Source: Mycobacterium interjectum (lineage in GTDB: Bacteria; Actinomycetota; Actinomycetes; Mycobacteriales; Mycobacteriaceae). From it: 64,000 nucleotides of DNA. The notes under the pieces were generated by a model. The model made no database searches and was not told where the DNA came from. It was given only the letters and a program-made list of their open reading frames with translations. Shown in pieces: positions 1 to 8,900 of this stretch. Both the position numbers and the translations under genes were made by a program. The stretch spans positions 39,927 through 103,926 of the forward strand of contig LQPB01000066.1 of the NCBI GenBank assembly GCA_002102225.1, written 5' to 3'. Numbering within the stretch: position 1 is the stretch's first letter; each line of letters begins with the position of its first letter.

Positions 1-1680
1 GGCCGCCGCGAAGGCGGGCTCCTTGGCCAGCAGGTCCGTGCCCATGGTCGCCCACTGCGAACCCTGTCCGGAGAACACCCAGACCGGACCGCGCTCCTCC
101 TGGCCCACGACCTCCTGGAACAGGGCGTCACCGCTGGCGACCTCGCGCAGCGAAGTCACCAGCTCCGGGGTGTCGGCGGCCAGCACGGTGGTCCGCACCG
201 AGCGGTGCCCGCGCCGGCGGGCGAGGGTGTAGGCGAGGTCGGGTGCCGGCACCTCCGCGGCGTGCGCCTCGACCCAGTCGGCAAGGCGGGCGGCGGTTTC
301 GCGCAGCCCGTCGGCCGAGGTGGCGGACAGCGGGAACAGCAGCGTGCCGCCGCGGCTCGGCCTGGTTGCGGCGCCGTTGGGGGACAGGGGCTCTGGGGCC
401 TCCTCGACGATCGCGTGCACGTTCGTGCCGGAGATGCCGTACGCCGACACCGCCGCGCGCCGCGGTTGCCCGCCGCTCAGCGGCCACGGCGTATTCTCTT
501 GCGGCACAAACAATCCGGTGTCGATCCGGGCCATCTCGTCGGGCAGCGCTTCGAAGTGCAGGTTCTTGGGGACCACGCCGTGCTGGACCGACAGGACCGC
601 CTTCATCACGCCGAGCGCGCCGGCGGCGGCCTGGAGGTGCCCGAAGTTGGTCTTCGAGGCGCCCAGCACGCACGGGTTGCCGATGCCGTAGACCTCGGCA
701 AGGCTGCCGTATTCGATCGGGTCGCCGACGGGGGTTCCGGTGCCGTGCGCCTCGACCATGCCGACGGTGCCGGCGTCCACGCCCGCCGCCACGAGCGCGG
801 CGCGGTACACCGCGGCCTGCGCCTCGCCTGAGGGCATCGCGATGTTCATGGTGTGGCCGTCCTGGTTGGCGGCCGTGCCGCGGATCACACCGAGGATCCG
901 GTCGCCGTCGCGCTGCGCGTCCGTGAGGCGCTTGAGCAACAGCACCACGCAGCCCTCGCCGGAGACGAAGCCGTCGGCCTTCGCGTCGAACGCGTAGCAG
1001 TGCCCGGTGCCCGACAGCATGCCCCCCGCCGATGCGGAGGCGGACCGGCGCGGTTCCATCATCACGTTGACGCCGCCGGCGAACGCGAGCTTGCTCTCGC
1101 CGTCGTTGAGGCTGCGGCAGGCCTGGTGGATCGCGAACAGGCCGGACGAGCAGGCGGTGTCGATCGTGACCGCGGGGCCGTGCAGGCCGAGCGCGTAGGA
1201 AATCCGCCCGGACGCCATGCAGGAGATGGTGCCGGGGTTTCCGTACGGTCCGTCGAAGGCGTCGGTGGCGGCGTGAACGAATTGGTAGTCGCCGTAGTTC
1301 AATCCAACGAAAACGCCCGTTTCCTGGGCGATGGTGTCCTTGGTGAGGCCGGCGTGTTCCATGGCCTCCCACGCGGTTTCCATGAGCAACCGGTGCTGCG
1401 GATCCATGGCCGTGGCTTCTTTTTCGGTGATGCCGAAGAACTCGGGGTCGAAGTCGCCCACGTTGTCCAGGAAGGAGCCCCACTTGCAGACGGACCGGCC
1501 CGGGACGCCCGGCTCGGGGTCGTAGTAGTAGTCGACATCCCAGCGTTCGCCCGGGATTTCCTTGACAAAGTCCTCACCGCGCAGCAACGCTTCCCAAAAG
1601 AGGTCAGGGGAGTTGATGCCCCCCGGCAGCCGGCACGCCATCCCGATGACGGCGACCGGAGTCACGACTGCCTTATCCAC
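1..1680 (-). CDS. pks5: Pks5/Mas-family type I polyketide synthase, N-terminal part (runs off the window)
   Basis: Only the first 560 codons are inside the window. They hold a complete beta-ketoacyl synthase domain and the beginning of an acyltransferase domain (GQGSQW motif near the left edge). The KS triad is intact: Cys177 in DTACSSG, His312 in EAHGTGT and His348 in NFGHLQ. The start is a GTG at 1680 with a GGTGAAGG-like ribosome binding site, giving an N-terminus VDKAVVTPVAVIGMACRLPG typical of the Mas/Pks2/Pks5 group, whose members extend methyl-branched fatty acids for cell-envelope lipids. The pks5 name rests on conserved gene order with the ileS region; in M. tuberculosis papA4, fadD24 and adh separate pks5 from the next gene and they are missing here. 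Which methyl-branched lipid it makes cannot be told. Confidence 0.8.
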   Translation of the reverse strand, partial: MDKAVVTPVAVIGMACRLPGGINSPDLFWEALLRGEDFVKEIPGERWDVDYYYDPEPGVPGRSVCKWGSFLDNVGDFDPEFFGITEKEATAMDPQHRLLMETAWEAMEHAGLTKDTIAQETGVFVGLNYGDYQFVHAATDAFDGPYGNPGTISCMASGRISYALGLHGPAVTIDTACSSGLFAIHQACRSLNDGESKLAFAGGVNVMMEPRRSASASAGGMLSGTGHCYAFDAKADGFVSGEGCVVLLLKRLTDAQRDGDRILGVIRGTAANQDGHTMNIAMPSGEAQAAVYRAALVAAGVDAGTVGMVEAHGTGTPVGDPIEYGSLAEVYGIGNPCVLGASKTNFGHLQAAAGALGVMKAVLSVQHGVVPKNLHFEALPDEMARIDTGLFVPQENTPWPLSGGQPRRAAVSAYGISGTNVHAIVEEAPEPLSPNGAATRPSRGGTLLFPLSATSADGLRETAARLADWVEAHAAEVPAPDLAYTLARRRGHRSVRTTVLAADTPELVTSLREVASGDALFQEVVGQEERGPVWVFSGQGSQWATMGTDLLAKEPAFAAA

Positions 1681-2418
1681 TGTCCTTCACCTCTCCTTGC
1701 CTATCCACAAGTTCCTATCACTGCTGCTCGCTCATATCTCAGCTTCGAGAAATCTCGCCGAATTTTTTTGCGCGAGCGACTAACTCCGCGAGCAACTCAC
1801 AAACACCCACCGACCCCCGCTATCGAAGCCCGCCGTAACAACGTGGCGCGATCAGCAGCGTAGCGGCTCGGCCCCAACCGCGTGGAAAAATCGTGCGAAC
1901 GTACAAAAATTTAACAACGCGCGACGCATCGTCGCTGACAGGAAGCTTGGGTCACAGGGTGGTCACATACTTTTCGCACGATTATCGGGCGTCGCGCCGG
2001 ACTCGGGTCGCTGTCAGAGGCGCTGTGCCACAACTGCTCCGGCGACGTGGCGCACTGGGGGCATACGTGACCACGGGCGTTGTCGAGCGGCGTGGTGGTG
2101 GGGGCAGCACGGCCAAGCCCGACCCAGGGCGGGCGAGGCAGCAACCAAATTGGACGCACCGATGCACTGCATCGGTGATGCCTAATCTCGCCATGGTAGG
2201 GGTTATTGAGATGCCCCGCAGGGAAATCGCTGAAATCTTTAAGATCGCAAGTTAGTGCCGATTAAAAGGTCGCCGATTCGTGCGGTGGGGCGATATGACG
2301 GGTCGGCGGCGCGGGGTTGCGGACGGCCGGGCTGGTTTTCGGCCTTGGCGCCGCGGGCTTTTCGCCGGCCCCTTGGGCCCGCCTGTGCCCGGGCCGCTGG
2401 CTACGATGGCCGATGAAT
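1681..2418. other. Long divergent intergenic region with no supported gene
   Basis: About 740 bases lie between the divergent starts of the polyketide synthase and the carboxymuconolactone-decarboxylase-like gene. Short open frames exist on both strands, but none has protein-like composition or a convincing start. The part next to the PKS (about 1700-1990) is richer in A+T and probably carries its promoter. M. tuberculosis has papA4, fadD24 and adh at this place; no recognisable remnant of them was seen by eye. Confidence 0.5.
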
Positions 2419-2432
2419 GTGAGGTGCCTCAC
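2419..2432. promoter_or_regulatory. Palindromic candidate operator GTGAGG-TG-CCTCAC
   Basis: A perfect inverted repeat with 6-bp arms and a 2-bp centre ends 23 bp before the ATG at 2456. Position and symmetry suit a repressor site over the promoter. The nearest regulator is the TetR gene at 4191, but a second, different palindrome at 3036 competes for that role, so the cognate protein is uncertain. Confidence 0.4.
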
Positions 2433-2455
2433 TAGTACACGGAGTGGTTCACGCG

Positions 2456-3031
2456 ATGAGCCCACCCAGCGGGCAAGCCCGGGTCCCTCGACTGCCGGTC
2501 GACGAGGCAAAGGCCGCCGCCGACGAGGCCGCCGTGCCCGACTACATGGCCGAGCTCAGCATCTTCCAGGTGTTGCTGAACCATCCGACGCTGGCGCGCG
2601 CCCTCAACGACCTGCTCGCCACCATGCTGTGGCACGGCGCCCTCGACGCGCGGCTGCGGGAGCTGGTCATCATGCGGATCGGCTGGCTCACCGCGTGCGA
2701 CTACGAGTGGACGCAGCACTGGAGGGTCGCGTCGGGGCTGGGCGTGAGCCACGACGACATGCTGGGCGTGCGCGACTGGCAGGGGTACGACGGCTTCGGG
2801 CCCACCGAGCGCGCGGTGCTGGCGGCCACCGACGACGTGCTGCGCGACGGTGCGGTAAGCGCCGCGAGTTGGGCCGCGTGCTCACGCGAATTGCACGGCG
2901 ACACAACGGTTCTCATCGAGCTCGTCACCGCCATCGGCGCCTGGCGAATGGTCGCGTCGATCCTGCACAGCCTGCAGGTTCCGTTGGAAGAGGGCGTGTC
3001 CAGCTGGCCGCCGGACGGCCGGTCACCTTAA
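2456..3031 (+). CDS. Carboxymuconolactone decarboxylase-like (AhpD-fold) protein, Rv1531-like
   Basis: A 191-residue protein of the carboxymuconolactone decarboxylase/AhpD-like family. The family signature is at residues 69-88: Glu69 in RELVIMRIG, then Cys81 and His88 in ACDYEWTQH. Only one Cys of the usual CxxC is present, which fits the gamma-CMD/peroxidase-like subgroup rather than true AhpD. The ATG at 2456 follows GGAG at 2441-2444; a GTG at 2444 is possible but would place the ribosome site inside the gene. It lies 38 bp before the nitronate monooxygenase gene on the same strand and matches the Rv1531 position in M. tuberculosis. Substrate unknown; a redox or lactone-type reaction is plausible. 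Confidence 0.75.
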   Translation: MSPPSGQARVPRLPVDEAKAAADEAAVPDYMAELSIFQVLLNHPTLARALNDLLATMLWHGALDARLRELVIMRIGWLTACDYEWTQHWRVASGLGVSHDDMLGVRDWQGYDGFGPTERAVLAATDDVLRDGAVSAASWAACSRELHGDTTVLIELVTAIGAWRMVASILHSLQVPLEEGVSSWPPDGRSP

Positions 3032-3035
3032 CGAT

Positions 3036-3049
3036 TGACTTATCAGTCA
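3036..3049. promoter_or_regulatory. Candidate TetR operator TGACT-TATC-AGTCA
   Basis: An inverted repeat with perfect 5-bp arms in the short gap before the nitronate monooxygenase ATG at 3070. TGACT/AGTCA half-sites are common in TetR-family operators. The TetR gene at 4191 is translationally coupled to the gene directly downstream of this site, so autoregulation of a two-gene unit is a reasonable inference. Confidence 0.45.
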
Positions 3050-3069
3050 GTAACTCATAGCGTCGGGCG

Positions 3070-4194
3070 ATGCGAACCAGGGTCGCCGAGATGCTCGGCG
3101 TTGAGTTTCCGATCTGCGCCTTCAGCCATTGCCGCGACGTGGTGGCCGCGGTCACCAACGCGGGAGGATTCGGGGTCCTCGGCGCCGTCGCGCACAGTCC
3201 GCAGCGGCTGGAGAACGAGCTGACCTGGATCGAGGAGCAGACGGGCGGCAAGCCGTACGGCGTGGACCTGTTGTTGCCGCCGAAATACGTCGGGGCCGAG
3301 CAGGGCGGGATCGACGCCAAACAAACCAGGGAGCTGCTTCCCGAGGAGCACCGCGCGTTCGTCGAGGACATCCTGGCCCGCTACGGCGTCGCGGCGCCCA
3401 CCGAGGCGCCCAAGGCGTCGTCCGGCGGCCTCAACATCTCGCCCAAGGGCTACGAGCCGCTGCTGGACGTGGCCTTCGCCCACAACATCCGGCTGATCGC
3501 CAGCGCCCTCGGACCGCCCCCCGCCGACCTCGTCGAGCGCGCCCACCAACACGACGTCCTGGTGGCCGCGCTGGCCGGCACCACCCAGCACGCGCGGCGG
3601 CACGCGGCCGCGGGTGTCGATCTGATCGTCGCGCAGGGCACCGAGGCCGGCGGCCACACCGGCGAGGTGGCGACCATGGTCCTGGTGCCCGAGGTGGTGG
3701 ACGCCGTGTCGCCGGTGCCCGTCCTGGCCGCCGGCGGCATCGCCCGGGGTCGCCAGGTTGCCGCGGCCCTCGCGCTCGGTGCCGAGGGGGTGTGGTGCGG
3801 ATCGGTGTGGCTGACCACCGAGGAGGCCGAGACCGTGCCCGTGGTCAAGGAGAAGTTCCTGGCGGCCAGCTCCTCGGACACCGTGCGCTCCCGGTCGATG
3901 ACCGGCAAGCCGGCCCGGATGCTGCGCACCGCCTGGACCGACGAGTGGGCCCGCCCGGACACTCCCGACCCCCTCGGCATGCCGCTGCAGACCGCGCTCG
4001 TCACCGGAGCGCAGGTGCGCATCAACCAGGCGGCCACCCACCCGGGCGCCGAGGCGCGCGAGCTGGCGACCTACTTCGTCGGCCAGGTGGTCGGCTCGCT
4101 GGACAAGGTGCGCCCGGTGCGCTCGGTGGTGCTCGACATGGTGGAGGAGTTCATCGACACGATCGGCCGGCTCGACGGCCTGGTCGACACGTGA
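3070..4194 (+). CDS. Nitronate monooxygenase / 2-nitropropane dioxygenase family flavoprotein, Rv1533-like
   Basis: A 374-residue FMN-dependent TIM-barrel enzyme of the nitronate monooxygenase family, which oxidises alkyl nitronates or related toxic nitro compounds. His196 in EAGGHTG is the family's catalytic-base position, and the glycine-rich AAGGIARGRQVAAAL segment that follows is the phosphate-binding part of the barrel. The N-terminal part is somewhat divergent (MRTRVAEMLGVEFPIC, then CRDVVAAVTNAGGFGVLGA). The ATG at 3070 lies 21 bp after a TGACT palindrome. The last codons overlap the GTG start of a TetR regulator, so the two genes are co-transcribed. Position matches Rv1533. The physiological substrate is unknown; propionate-3-nitronate detoxification is one option. 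Confidence 0.85.
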   Translation: MRTRVAEMLGVEFPICAFSHCRDVVAAVTNAGGFGVLGAVAHSPQRLENELTWIEEQTGGKPYGVDLLLPPKYVGAEQGGIDAKQTRELLPEEHRAFVEDILARYGVAAPTEAPKASSGGLNISPKGYEPLLDVAFAHNIRLIASALGPPPADLVERAHQHDVLVAALAGTTQHARRHAAAGVDLIVAQGTEAGGHTGEVATMVLVPEVVDAVSPVPVLAAGGIARGRQVAAALALGAEGVWCGSVWLTTEEAETVPVVKEKFLAASSSDTVRSRSMTGKPARMLRTAWTDEWARPDTPDPLGMPLQTALVTGAQVRINQAATHPGAEARELATYFVGQVVGSLDKVRPVRSVVLDMVEEFIDTIGRLDGLVDT

Positions 4195-4835
4195 CCAGCG
4201 CCACCCGGCGGCGCCGCGCGGTCAGTGACGAGGACAAGTCGCAGCGGCGCGACCAGATCATGGCGGCCGCCAAAGAAGTCTTCGCGCGCAAGGGTTTTCA
4301 CGCCACGACGATCGCCGATATCGCCAAGCGGGCCGGTCTGGCCTACGGCTCGGTCTATTGGTATTTCGACTCCAAGGACGAGCTGTTCCACGCGCTGATG
4401 GCCGCCGAGGAGGGCGCGCTGCGCGACCATATCGGTGCGGCGCTGGCCGCGCTTCCGCTGGCGGCGGCGGACGTCGGGCACGAGGAGCCGCTTCGCGCCG
4501 CCGTTCGAGTCACGCTGGAGTTCTTCGAATCCGACAAGGCCACCGTCAAGCTGCTGCTGCGCGACCCGTACGCGATGGGCGAGCGGTTCGAGAAGCACCT
4601 CGGCGGGATCTACGAGCGGTTCATCGACGACATCGAAGCCTTCGTCGTCGCGGCGCAGGAGCGCGGCGAGGTGGTGGCCGCGCCGCCGCGCATGGTGGCG
4701 TACACGCTGGCCGCGCTCGTCGGGCAGCTGGCGCAGCGGCGGCTGAGCACCGATGACGACGTGACGGCGGCCCAGGTCGCCGATTTCGTCGTGGCGCTGG
4801 CGCTGGACGGGCTGCGTCCGCGCGATGCTGGCTGA
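4191..4835 (+). CDS. TetR/AcrR-family transcriptional regulator, Rv1534-like
   Basis: A 214-residue regulator. A TetR helix-turn-helix occupies about residues 18-65, with the classical run IMAAAKEVFARKGFHATTIADIA followed by GLAYGSVYWYFDSKDELF (split here for length). The rest is a helical ligand-binding domain. The GTG start at 4191 overlaps the TGA of the nitronate monooxygenase gene by 4 bases, so translation is coupled. The protein probably represses its own two-gene unit through the TGACT palindrome at 3036 and perhaps the one at 2419. It corresponds in position to Rv1534. The ligand is unknown; a fatty acid or nitro compound would fit the neighbours. Confidence 0.85.
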   Translation: MTSATRRRRAVSDEDKSQRRDQIMAAAKEVFARKGFHATTIADIAKRAGLAYGSVYWYFDSKDELFHALMAAEEGALRDHIGAALAALPLAAADVGHEEPLRAAVRVTLEFFESDKATVKLLLRDPYAMGERFEKHLGGIYERFIDDIEAFVVAAQERGEVVAAPPRMVAYTLAALVGQLAQRRLSTDDDVTAAQVADFVVALALDGLRPRDAG

Positions 4836-4927
4836 AAGCTGTGTGCGCGCGTAATGAACGCATAAAGAATGGATCACACGGCGCCCGGGGGTTTGACCGT
4901 GTCGTGCCCGTCGTGCATTATCGGTCG

Positions 4928-5085
4928 CGTATGCACCTCGTTAGGTGAGGCGTCTACACGAATACAGGCCACTGACCCCGAACGTCCAAAGACGCCCCGG
5001 GTCAGGACAGCTCCTCCCGGCTTAAGGGTTGAGCCCAGGTGGCTTCCGGAACATCGGACACGTCGTGTAGTGCCAAAGCTCTGAC
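4928..5085 (+). promoter_or_regulatory. M-box (ykoK-type) magnesium riboswitch
   Basis: The leader carries the two conserved M-box blocks: CTCGTTAGGTGAGGC at 4937-4951 and AACGTCCAAAGACGCC at 4981-4996, followed by the paired GGGTCAGGACAG segment and a long helix to about 5085. This RNA class binds Mg2+ and lowers downstream expression when Mg2+ is plentiful. In M. tuberculosis an M-box is known upstream of Rv1535, and the small gene at 5368 is its homolog. Ends are approximate. The 280 bases between the aptamer and the ATG hold the expression platform; a short GC palindrome followed by TTTC at 5103-5120 is one candidate, Rho-dependent control another. Confidence 0.9.
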
Positions 5086-5102
5086 GAGAGGGGTGCGGAT
5101 CT

Positions 5103-5123
5103 CCGGCGATCGCCGGTTTCTGT
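5103..5123 (+). terminator. Possible weak attenuator after the M-box
   Basis: The palindrome CCGGCGATCGCCGG (5-bp stem, GATC loop) is followed by TTTCTGT. It is short for an intrinsic terminator, but it lies just downstream of the Mg2+ aptamer where an expression platform is expected. Confidence 0.25.
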
Positions 5124-5367
5124 ACTCCTTCTGGTGCGCGTAGATCGTGTGACAACGCACGCGTCGTGGCGTCGAGGAGGTGAGGGACGTATGAGTTCCA
5201 GCGACAGTCCGGGCCGAAGTCCGAACTGTGTTTCGTCCCGATCCGTTCTCCGGCGCGCCGTTCGCGGCTAATTGGCTTCGCGGCCAATCGTTCTGGGGTT
5301 CGGAACCACTACGGGACGGGACACGTCAGTCCATTCAGTCCTCGTTGATTCCGATTAGGAGACGATC

Positions 5368-5601
5368 ATGACCGCAGTTCTGCACGACGAAGTGGTAACG
5401 GTGGCGCCCGCCCGCACGCTGACGGTGGTGCGCGACGACAACCCGGCCCCCGCCCCCAAGAAGGCGGCGCGCCCGGTCGAGCGCCGGACCATCGTCATCA
5501 GCGACCCGGTGGTGGACGGGGCCGCCCACCTGTTGAGCATCGGCCTGCGGCACGTCTACGCGGCGCTCTGGCGCGTCGGTGTGCTCGACGTCCGTGCCTG
5601 A
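5368..5601 (+). CDS. Rv1535-like small protein of unknown function, M-box controlled
   Basis: A 77-residue protein with a strong ribosome site (TAGGAGA at 5356-5362) before the ATG. The N-terminal half is rich in Pro, Ala and Val with basic residues (PAPAPKKAARPVERR). The C-terminal half, from about residue 44, forms a possible amphipathic helix (GAAHLLSIGLRHVYAALWRVG). There is no clear membrane segment or signal peptide. Size and position match Rv1535. Because it lies behind a Mg2+ riboswitch and ahead of a terminator-like hairpin, it appears to be a single-gene unit made when Mg2+ is low. A role in Mg2+ stress is inferred only from that control; the biochemical function is unknown. Confidence 0.8.
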   Translation: MTAVLHDEVVTVAPARTLTVVRDDNPAPAPKKAARPVERRTIVISDPVVDGAAHLLSIGLRHVYAALWRVGVLDVRA

Positions 5602-5626
5602 GAAGGTGGACAGTGGGCAATCGGGG

Positions 5627-5682
5627 CTCCAAGGGGCTACCCGGCCGCAGGTCGTTTCCTGAGGCCAGGTAGCCCCTTGGAG
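5627..5682 (+). terminator. Strong hairpin terminator after the Rv1535-like gene
   Basis: A perfect 15-bp stem: CTCCAAGGGGCTACC (5627-5641) pairs with GGTAGCCCCTTGGAG (5668-5682). The 26-base loop can extend pairing through GGCC/GGCC. No U-tract follows, as is usual for mycobacterial terminators. It sits 25 bases after the stop codon and insulates the M-box unit from the ileS leader. Confidence 0.7.
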
Positions 5683-5693
5683 TGCGTCATTCC

Positions 5694-5898
5694 GTAGAAT
5701 CGACGAAGTGGCATCGATCCGGCGATCACCGGGGAGCCTTCGGAAGAACGGCCGGCACGGCTCAGTAGAACCGAACGGGTAGGCCCGTCACAGCCTGCAT
5801 CGAGCGGTCGCGCGCAAGCGCGGCAAGCGGGGTGGTACCGCGGCGCTCGCGCACCGTGCGCGTCGTCGTCCCCGGCCTGAGCAGGACGGCCACAGGAG
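5694..5898 (+). promoter_or_regulatory. T-box riboswitch of ileS (tRNA-Ile sensor)
   Basis: The ileS leader contains the invariant T-box sequence TGGTACCGCGG at 5833-5843; its TGG pairs with the NCCA end of uncharged tRNA. A Stem I region from about 5694 shows an ATC isoleucine specifier at 5725-5727 within GGCGATCACCGG. Actinobacterial ileS T-boxes are of the translational type: the antisequestrator frees the ribosome site when tRNA-Ile is uncharged. Here the ribosome site CAGGAG (5892-5897) lies just after the T-box stem, which fits that mode. The sequence closely resembles the studied M. tuberculosis ileS T-box as remembered. Boundaries are approximate. Confidence 0.92.
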
Positions 5899-5910
5899 AC
5901 GACACACATC

Positions 5911-8900
5911 GTGACCGAGAACGCTGACGTCAAGGCCTACCCGAAGCTGGCCGGCGGGGCGCCGGACTTCCCGGCGCTCGAGGTCGAGGTGCTCGACTAC
6001 TGGGCCGGCGACGACACCTTCCGGGCCAGCATCGCGCGCCGCGACGGCGCCCCGGAGTACGTGTTCTACGACGGGCCGCCGTTCGCCAACGGGTTGCCCC
6101 ACTACGGGCACCTGCTGACCGGGTACGTGAAGGACATCGTCCCGCGCTACCGCACCATGCGCGGCTACAAGGTGGAGCGCCGTTTCGGCTGGGACACCCA
6201 CGGGTTGCCCGCCGAGTTGGAAGTCGAGCGCCAACTCGGCATCACCGACAAGTCGCAGATCGACGACATGGGCATCGCCGCGTTCAACGAGGCCTGCCGC
6301 GAGTCGGTGTTGCGCTACACCGCCGAGTGGCAGGCGTATGTCACGCGCCAGGCGCGCTGGGTCGACTTCGACAACGACTACAAGACGCTGGATCCCAGCT
6401 ACATGGAGTCGGTGATCTGGGCGTTCAAGCAGCTGTGGGACAAGGGCCTGGCGTACGAGGGCTATCGGGTGCTGCCCTATTGCTGGCGCGACGAAACCCC
6501 GTTGTCCAACCACGAACTGCGGATGGACGACGACGTCTATCAGAGCCGCCAGGACCCGGCTCTGACCGTCGGATTCAAGGTGGCCGGGGGAGAGCTGGAC
6601 GGCGCCTACCTGTTGGTCTGGACGACGACGCCGTGGACCCTGCCGTCGAACCTCGCGGTGGCCGTGAACCCGGAGGTGACCTACGTGCAGGTCCGGGAGG
6701 GCGGGCGGCGTTTCGTGCTGGCCGAGGCCCGGCTGGGCGCCTATGCCCGCGAGCTGGGGGAGGAGCCCGAGGTGCTGGGCACGTACCGCGGCGCCGACCT
6801 GTTGGGCGCGCGGTACCTGCCCCCCTTCCCGTATTTCATGGACACGGCCAACGCTTTTCGGGTGTTGCCCGGCGATTTCGTCACCACCGAGGACGGCACC
6901 GGCATCGTGCACATGGCGCCGGCCTACGGCGAGGACGACATGGCCGTCTGCGAGGCGGCCGGCATCGCCCCGGTCACCCCGGTGGATGCCAAGGGCCGCT
7001 TCGACGCCACCGTCCCGGATTACCTGGGGCAGCGCGTCTTTGACGCCAACCCGAACATCATCCGGGATTTGAAGAACGGCAGCGGCCCGGCGGCCGCGAA
7101 TGGCGCGGTGCTGGTCCGCCACGAGACCTACGAGCACCCCTACCCGCACTGCTGGCGGTGCCGCAACCCGCTGATCTACCGGGCGGTGTCGTCGTGGTTC
7201 GTCGCGGTCACCCAATTCCGCGACCGCATGGTCGAACTCAACCAGCAGATCACCTGGTACCCCGAACACGTCAAGGACGGCCAGTTCGGCAAGTGGCTGC
7301 AGGGCGCGCGCGACTGGTCGATCTCGCGAAACCGCTACTGGGGCACGCCGATTCCGGTGTGGAAATCCGATGACCCCGCGCACCCGAGGATCGACGTCTA
7401 CGGCAGCCTGGACGAGCTGGAGCGCGACTTCGGGGTGCGGCCCACCAACTTGCACCGGCCCTACATCGACGAGCTCACCCGCCCCAACCCCGACGACCCC
7501 ACCGGCCGCAGCACGATGCGGCGCATCCCCGACGTGCTCGACGTGTGGTTCGACTCGGGCTCGATGCCCTACGCGCAGGTGCACTACCCGTTCGAAAATC
7601 GTGACTGGTTCGACGGGCACTACCCTGGCGACTTTATCGTCGAGTACATCGGCCAGACTCGCGGCTGGTTCTACACGCTGCATGTGCTCGCCACCGCGCT
7701 GTTCGACCGTCCGGCGTTCAAAACCTGCGTGGCGCACGGGATTGTGCTGGGTTCCGACGGCCAGAAGATGAGCAAATCGCTGCGCAACTACCCCGACGTT
7801 TCCGAGGTGTTCGACCGCGATGGCTCCGACGCCATGCGGTGGTTCTTGATGGCCTCGCCGATCCTGCGCGGCGGCAACCTGATCGTCACCGAGCAGGGCA
7901 TCCGCGAGGGCGTGCGGCAGGTGCAGCTGCCGTTGTGGAACGCCTACAGCTTCCTGGCCTTGTACGCGCCGAAAGTCGGCACCTGGCGCACGGATTCGAG
8001 CAATGTGCTGGACCGCTACATCCTGGCCAAACTGGCGGAGTTGCGCGGGGACCTCACCGAGTCGATGGAGACCTGCGACATCTCCGGAGCCTGCGAGCAA
8101 CTGCGCCAGTTCACCGAGGCGCTGACGAATTGGTATGTGCGGCGGTCGCGTTCGCGGTTCTGGGCCGAGGACGCCGACGCCATCGACACCCTGCACACCG
8201 TGCTGGAGGTGACTGCCCGTTTGGCCGCGCCGCTGTTGCCGTCGGTCACCGAGATCATCTGGCGGGGACTGACCTTCGGGCGCTCGGTGCATCTGACCGA
8301 CTGGCCCGAGGCGGACGCCGTACCGGCGGATGTCGATCTGGTCACCGCGATGGACCAGGTGCGGGAAGTGTGCTCGGCCGCGTCGTCGCTGCGTAAGGCC
8401 AAGAAGCTGCGGGTGCGCCTGCCGCTGCCGAAACTGACCGTGGCGGTGGAGGATCCGCAGCGGTTGGAGCCGTTTGTCGACCTGATCGCCGACGAGCTCA
8501 ACGTCAAGGTCGTCGAACTCACCGACGCGATCGACACCTACGGCCGGTTCGAGCTCACGGTCAACGCGCGGGTGGCCGGACCGCGGCTCGGCAAGGACGT
8601 GCAGGCCGCCATCAAGGCGGTCAAGGCCGGCGAGGGCGTGGTCAACCCCGATGGCACCCTGAGCGCGGGCCCGGCGGTGCTGCGGCCCGAGGAGTACAGC
8701 TCCCGCCTGGTGGCCGCGGACCCGGACTACACCGCGGCGCTGCCCGACGGGTCCGGTCTGGTGGTGCTGGACGGCACGGTCACTCCGGAGCTGGAGGCCG
8801 AGGGTTGGGCCAAGGACCGGATCCGCGAGCTGCAGGAGCTGCGCAAGTCGACGGGCCTGGACGTGTCCGATCGCATCCGCGTGGTGATGTCGGTGCCCGC

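Noticed and set aside
1893..2255. A 120-codon open frame in the pks5-Rv1531 gap
   Set aside because: No start signal, Arg/Gly-rich composition without family features, and shorter overlapping frames on the other strand.
4869..5084. A 71-codon frame over the M-box region
   Set aside because: Coincides exactly with conserved riboswitch blocks; the RNA explains the sequence and there is no ribosome site.
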